Part shown: positions 60,750 to 64,000 of the stretch, piece by piece | Layout of the letters: every line of letters starts with the position of its first letter | How positions within the stretch are numbered: the first letter of the stretch is position 1 | Assembly (NCBI RefSeq): GCF_963422355.1 | Contig: NC_085093.1 | Coordinates: forward strand, 3,413,503 to 3,477,502 | From: Corticium candelabrum | Lineage: Eukaryota; Porifera; Homoscleromorpha; Homosclerophorida; Plakinidae | Length of the DNA stretch: 64,000 bases | Reading direction: 5' to 3' | Notes under the pieces: model-generated | Told to the model about the DNA's origin: nothing | The model's database searches: none | What the model saw: the letters and a program-made list of their open reading frames with translations, nothing else | Program-made: the position numbers and the translations under genes

Positions 60750-61590
60750 TCACAACCATGTCAGCTCCTCCCCCTCCATCAGCTAATTTCTCGTGCGTAA
60801 TAATTTTTTATTGTGATTAAAGGTCAGGCTGCGGTCGGTGAAAGCGGTTGTCGCAGTCTACGCATCTGTACACGCAATGGGTGACTTTTTAAAATTAATA
60901 TTATTACGAGGTGCCTCCTCTGCAAACTGAAATACGCGAATCTGGAGTTCATATCAGTTGTTGTTTGTGTCTTCAGTTCTCTAGTTTATATGACATTAGC
61001 TCTCTCTCTCTAGGCAGCATCCTGTCGCGATCAAGCATTTAATTGTAGAAGTATACAGCGACTGAGAAATTGCAGCAAGGAGTTCTGGACACCTTTGTAG
61101 GCATATATGTATACAGTACGTACTGTCAGATCAGGCTCGTATCCAACAGTGTGTAGTAGACATGTAGGCTTCCACTGATTGGGGGTGGGGGAGGGGACAA
61201 ATCTAACAAACATTTATTAAATCTATGCCCTATGATTATGCTCTGTGGATGACCATCCAAGATGACGTCGCAGATAGCGTCGAGAATTTGTGGGGAACTT
61301 CCCCCCGCGGGATACATACGTGGATTGCGCACAAACTCTGGCCTAGACAGGTAAATTGATTTTTTGCAAACTGAGCTGTCTAACATTCAGCATATACGTA
61401 TACATGATACAGCTTTTGCTAATCAATTAGTTTTAGTAATACCTGCATGCGTATATACAGCTGGTTGCTAGACACCAAGGTGTAGCAGCTAGCTAGATAT
61501 GGTCAGCACTATTTTTCTGTGTGTCTTACTGCACGGACACGTTACAGACCACTATACTATCACGTCGACAGTGGGAATCGTCCACCAATA
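60750..61590. other. no gene seen
   Basis: Unrecognised intergenic sequence; short frames only. Confidence 0.4.
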
Positions 61591-61591
61591 A

Positions 61592-62021
61592 TGTGCTAAT
61601 TAAAGATCACGTCACAGAGGGCATTATGGCGTTTTATGATCAGGTTGGTCTTTTGACTACAGCCAAGTAGGCGGTCTCCGTACTCATCCAGCACCATACC
61701 ACAGGTACAAAGACTGGACTGTGGTGGAGGAGAAAAGATGGGAAGGCCGAGACGGATCCGCACTGCAACAACAAACTTTCTGCTGGGCATGGCAAGGCCG
61801 AGATTAGGGTTAGGCAAATGCCCGCAACCACGCACCAGCATATTGAGCCGAAATTGTATTCAAGCGTGCTCGATCATGTAAATTGGGCTTCTTCTTTTAG
61901 TCTGGATCACAGAATATTGTCCAACGAAACTTGTTGGTTGTCTTTGCTCGAGTTCACTGAGTATTCAGATAGCAATTTTCTGAAATGATCTTTTGCAAAG
62001 CATTCTCCTGGAACAACAAGA

Positions 62022-62027
<6 letters not shown>
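61592..62027 (-). mobile_element. LINE-like element, internal fragment F
   Basis: The minus strand reads LVRGCGHLPNPNLGLAMPSR, VRIRLGLPIF, then CTCGMVLDEYGDRLLGCSQK and KRHNALCDVIF, which is the segment upstream of the endonuclease-like core in fragments D and E. Its upstream edge is the (TA)n tract at 62028. The C-terminal block is absent, so it is truncated at both ends. Confidence 0.7.
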
Positions 62028-62068
<41 letters not shown>

Positions 62069-62076
62069 AATATTTT
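62028..62076. repeat. (TA)n tract, imperfect
   Basis: About 45 bp of TA and T-rich sequence at the edge of LINE fragment F. Confidence 0.85.
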
Positions 62077-62271
62077 TTATATTTTTATAGGTCCCACAAG
62101 GGACTAGCCGTATCATCTAAACTACATTTAGCTAATATCATTTTAGCACTGCTAAACCACAGTCTAGTATAGAGACTTGCTGATGGAAATGACAAACAGA
62201 TTGACTAATTGAAACACTACGTTTAAATGAAGCTCTACATGCTATGATCTTGAGCAGTTGAAGGCTAGAAG

Positions 62272-62273
<2 letters not shown>

Positions 62274-62350
<77 letters not shown>

Positions 62351-62362
62351 GACACACACACA
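62274..62362. repeat. (CA)n microsatellite
   Basis: About 72 bp of pure CA followed by CAGA/CA. Confidence 0.95.
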
Positions 62363-62439
62363 TCATTTAACCCTAGGCGATTTAAGTCGTCTAGGTGACC
62401 GCGTTAATTGCTGCATCTTTTATATTATAGATGAGATCC

Positions 62440-62960
62440 TGTTACAGATACGGCTTTGTGCTAACGTGTTGCTTGGCGCACTTGACGCAAAAGAATGTTG
62501 GAAAGATGTCGTTCGGAGCACCTAGTGGTAGAGAGGGAAGCACCCAGTGGTACAGAGGCACGGATGATGCTCCATAGTACAGTAGTCTTCCGTAGCCAGA
62601 TCCTTCCCCACCCTCACTCTTCCAGCGAAAAAAGCAAAGATTCTACTGTTGAGACTAGATATGCTCATCCATGCATCTGTACTTCAGCACTTGCCAGAAG
62701 CTTTAGTGGCTCCAGCTATGCACGAGATTGCTCACAAAATGGTTGCATGCACGCATTTTTGCATGCGTCGTATGTATAGTCACTCAAAATTGAACACATG
62801 CATGTGTAAAACATTTATTGACTTTGTTATAGCAACAATACCTATAGTATCCAACAATAAGTTAAACTTGACCTCATAAACAAAAAATTCAACAACTAAC
62901 AAAACAACACAAATTTGGTTCAACATGATAATCGACGTCCTCTGGACACACGTTTGTTCT
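62440..62960 (-). other. 3' flank of VWA copy 6
   Basis: Diverged match to the flank of copies 2 and 5 (GTGCTAACGTG, CGCACTTGACGCAAAAGAA, GTAGTCTTCCGTAGCCAGAT), with a small local duplication of the CACC(C)AGTGGTA segment near 62520-62555. Confidence 0.6.
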
Positions 62961-64000
62961 TCATTTCTTGAAGGACGTCGATGTGCATTTGTTGGCATTC
63001 TCTTGAGCATCTAGAACAACCCAATGAACTGCGAGTGAGAACTCGGTGTAACTCAACAATGGAAGCATTTGGAAACAAAGTCTCTGAAGTGATTGAGCTG
63101 TTGCCCGGTTTCGAACGATGTCGTGCGACCGATGCCGAGGGCAAAGACGTCAACTTGATCGAAACCCTTTCGCTCGTGCAATTCTTTTGCCACGTCTTTG
63201 GGGTCTTCTCCAATGTTGTAGTTACCGTCTGTCAGTACCATGAGTTTTTTCGTACTGAATCGTCTCATATCATGGCTGGCGCTGAAAATGTTGTCACGGA
63301 CGTGCTCGAGAGCCGAACGTATTGCGGTGTCCCCGTTTGTGTAGTGTGTTGTCAGGATGCTGTCGATTATGTCTTGGCGACTGTGGTGGTTTGCTGCCGA
63401 GTAGGTCAAGTCGAACACGGAGACGGGAGAAGATGCAAACGTCACCACGGCCACTCTGATCTGTGGAGCACCACATGTGAAGTCATTGCAAATGTTTTCG
63501 GTCAACGTGGCTACGTCCCGGACGGATTGGTAGAACACTGTGCTGCCAACGCTGTCAGAGGCATCGATAAGAATGGCGAGGTCGGTGCCGCTGGGGTTAT
63601 TGTAACAGTCTTGATCTTGTCGTTTTGCTCTTGCGGAGAGTGCTGTCGTTAGCTCTACTGTCGCAGCAGCTGATGGTTCAACTGGAGGGGATGACGGTGG
63701 CTCAAAACTTCCAAATATGCGAGTTAGAGTAGCAGCCTTTTCTTTTGTAGTAGGTGAACCTGCAATATTGAATAAATTGTATGCAACTGTTATGTTGCAG
63801 TCTCTAGAGATACTTTAAGTAATACTCACATCGGTATTCTTCTTCTCTTTGGACGATTACTTTTGAACGACATTCAGACAGAATAGTTAAAAGATTCGTT
63901 TCTCTTTCGTACTTCAACAGTTTTACGCCGGGACAAGTGCTAGCAGCGGTGCTATTGACCGAGCTATCGACTTCCATACCATTGTATGCCCAATCTCCGA
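62961..64000 (-). pseudogene. secreted VWA-domain protein, copy 6 (partial, decayed)
   Basis: Exon 2 (62961-63759), a 70-bp intron (63760-63829) and part of exon 1 (63830 to the window end) are present on the minus strand. The linker keeps an ARAKR furin-type site, and the VWA keeps DASDS, T and VLTDG, so the metal site is complete. An indel near 63080 shifts the frame so that translation ends after FVSKCFHC; the original end (ENANKCTSTSFKK) is readable in another frame. It is the most diverged copy. The first part of exon 1 lies outside the window. Confidence 0.82.

Overview
The window is animal genomic DNA. It has short introns of 60-70 bp with GT-AG ends, TATA-box promoters, AATAAA signals, long (TG)n and (TA)n microsatellites, and a dense mix of animal-type transposons. 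The mix (animal EnSpm/CACTA, MULE/ZSWIM-like, pogo with a PHD-like finger, Helitrons, a CsRn1-like Ty3/gypsy element and LINE-like elements with an endonuclease-like C-terminus) fits an early-branching invertebrate such as a sponge. That placement is an inference; no marker gene proves it. There are no bacterial operons, CRISPR arrays or rRNA genes.

Layout. 0-3.7 kb: two LINE remnants set in (TA)n tracts. 4.0-5.4 kb: a broken copy (copy 1) of a secreted von Willebrand factor A (VWA) protein, split by a 110-bp MITE. 5.7-14.4 kb: a decayed MULE transposase gene with MITEs in and around it, bracketed by a ~60-bp inverted repeat. 14.4-16.4 kb: a repeat, a 32-bp minisatellite, and fragments of a Ulp1-protease/PHD element and other mobile-element proteins. 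16.6-19.2 kb: the 3' half of a replication protein A large-subunit (RPA1) gene, now a pseudogene that keeps its introns. 19.6-23.8 kb: a young Ty3/gypsy element with a recognisable empty site elsewhere in the window. 24.4-25.7 kb: truncated VWA copy 2. 25.7-36.1 kb and 43.4-53.8 kb: two nearly identical 10.4-kb blocks. Each holds a Helitron 3' end, a multi-exon acidic coiled-coil gene on the minus strand, a 675-bp MITE, a divergently oriented EnSpm transposase, a 229-bp palindrome-bearing tandem repeat, and an intact VWA gene (copies 3 and 4). 36.1-43.4 kb between them: a second EnSpm remnant, LINE fragments and a head-to-tail Helitron dimer. 55.1-58.3 kb: a pogo/Tigger element. 58.9-60.1 kb: intact VWA copy 5. 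62.4-64.0 kb: decayed VWA copy 6, running off the end.

The host genes with the best evidence are the three intact VWA genes. Each encodes a 386-387 residue secreted precursor: signal peptide, a six-cysteine N-terminal domain, a proline-rich linker ending in an R-x-K-R furin-type site, and a VWA domain with a complete MIDAS. Their promoters share a TATA box and a palindromic TGACGTCA site. Most of the remaining sequence is transposon-derived. Three unrelated transposon proteins here carry a C-terminal PHD-like finger, and a LINE family with an endonuclease-like C-terminus repeatedly abuts (TA)n tracts.
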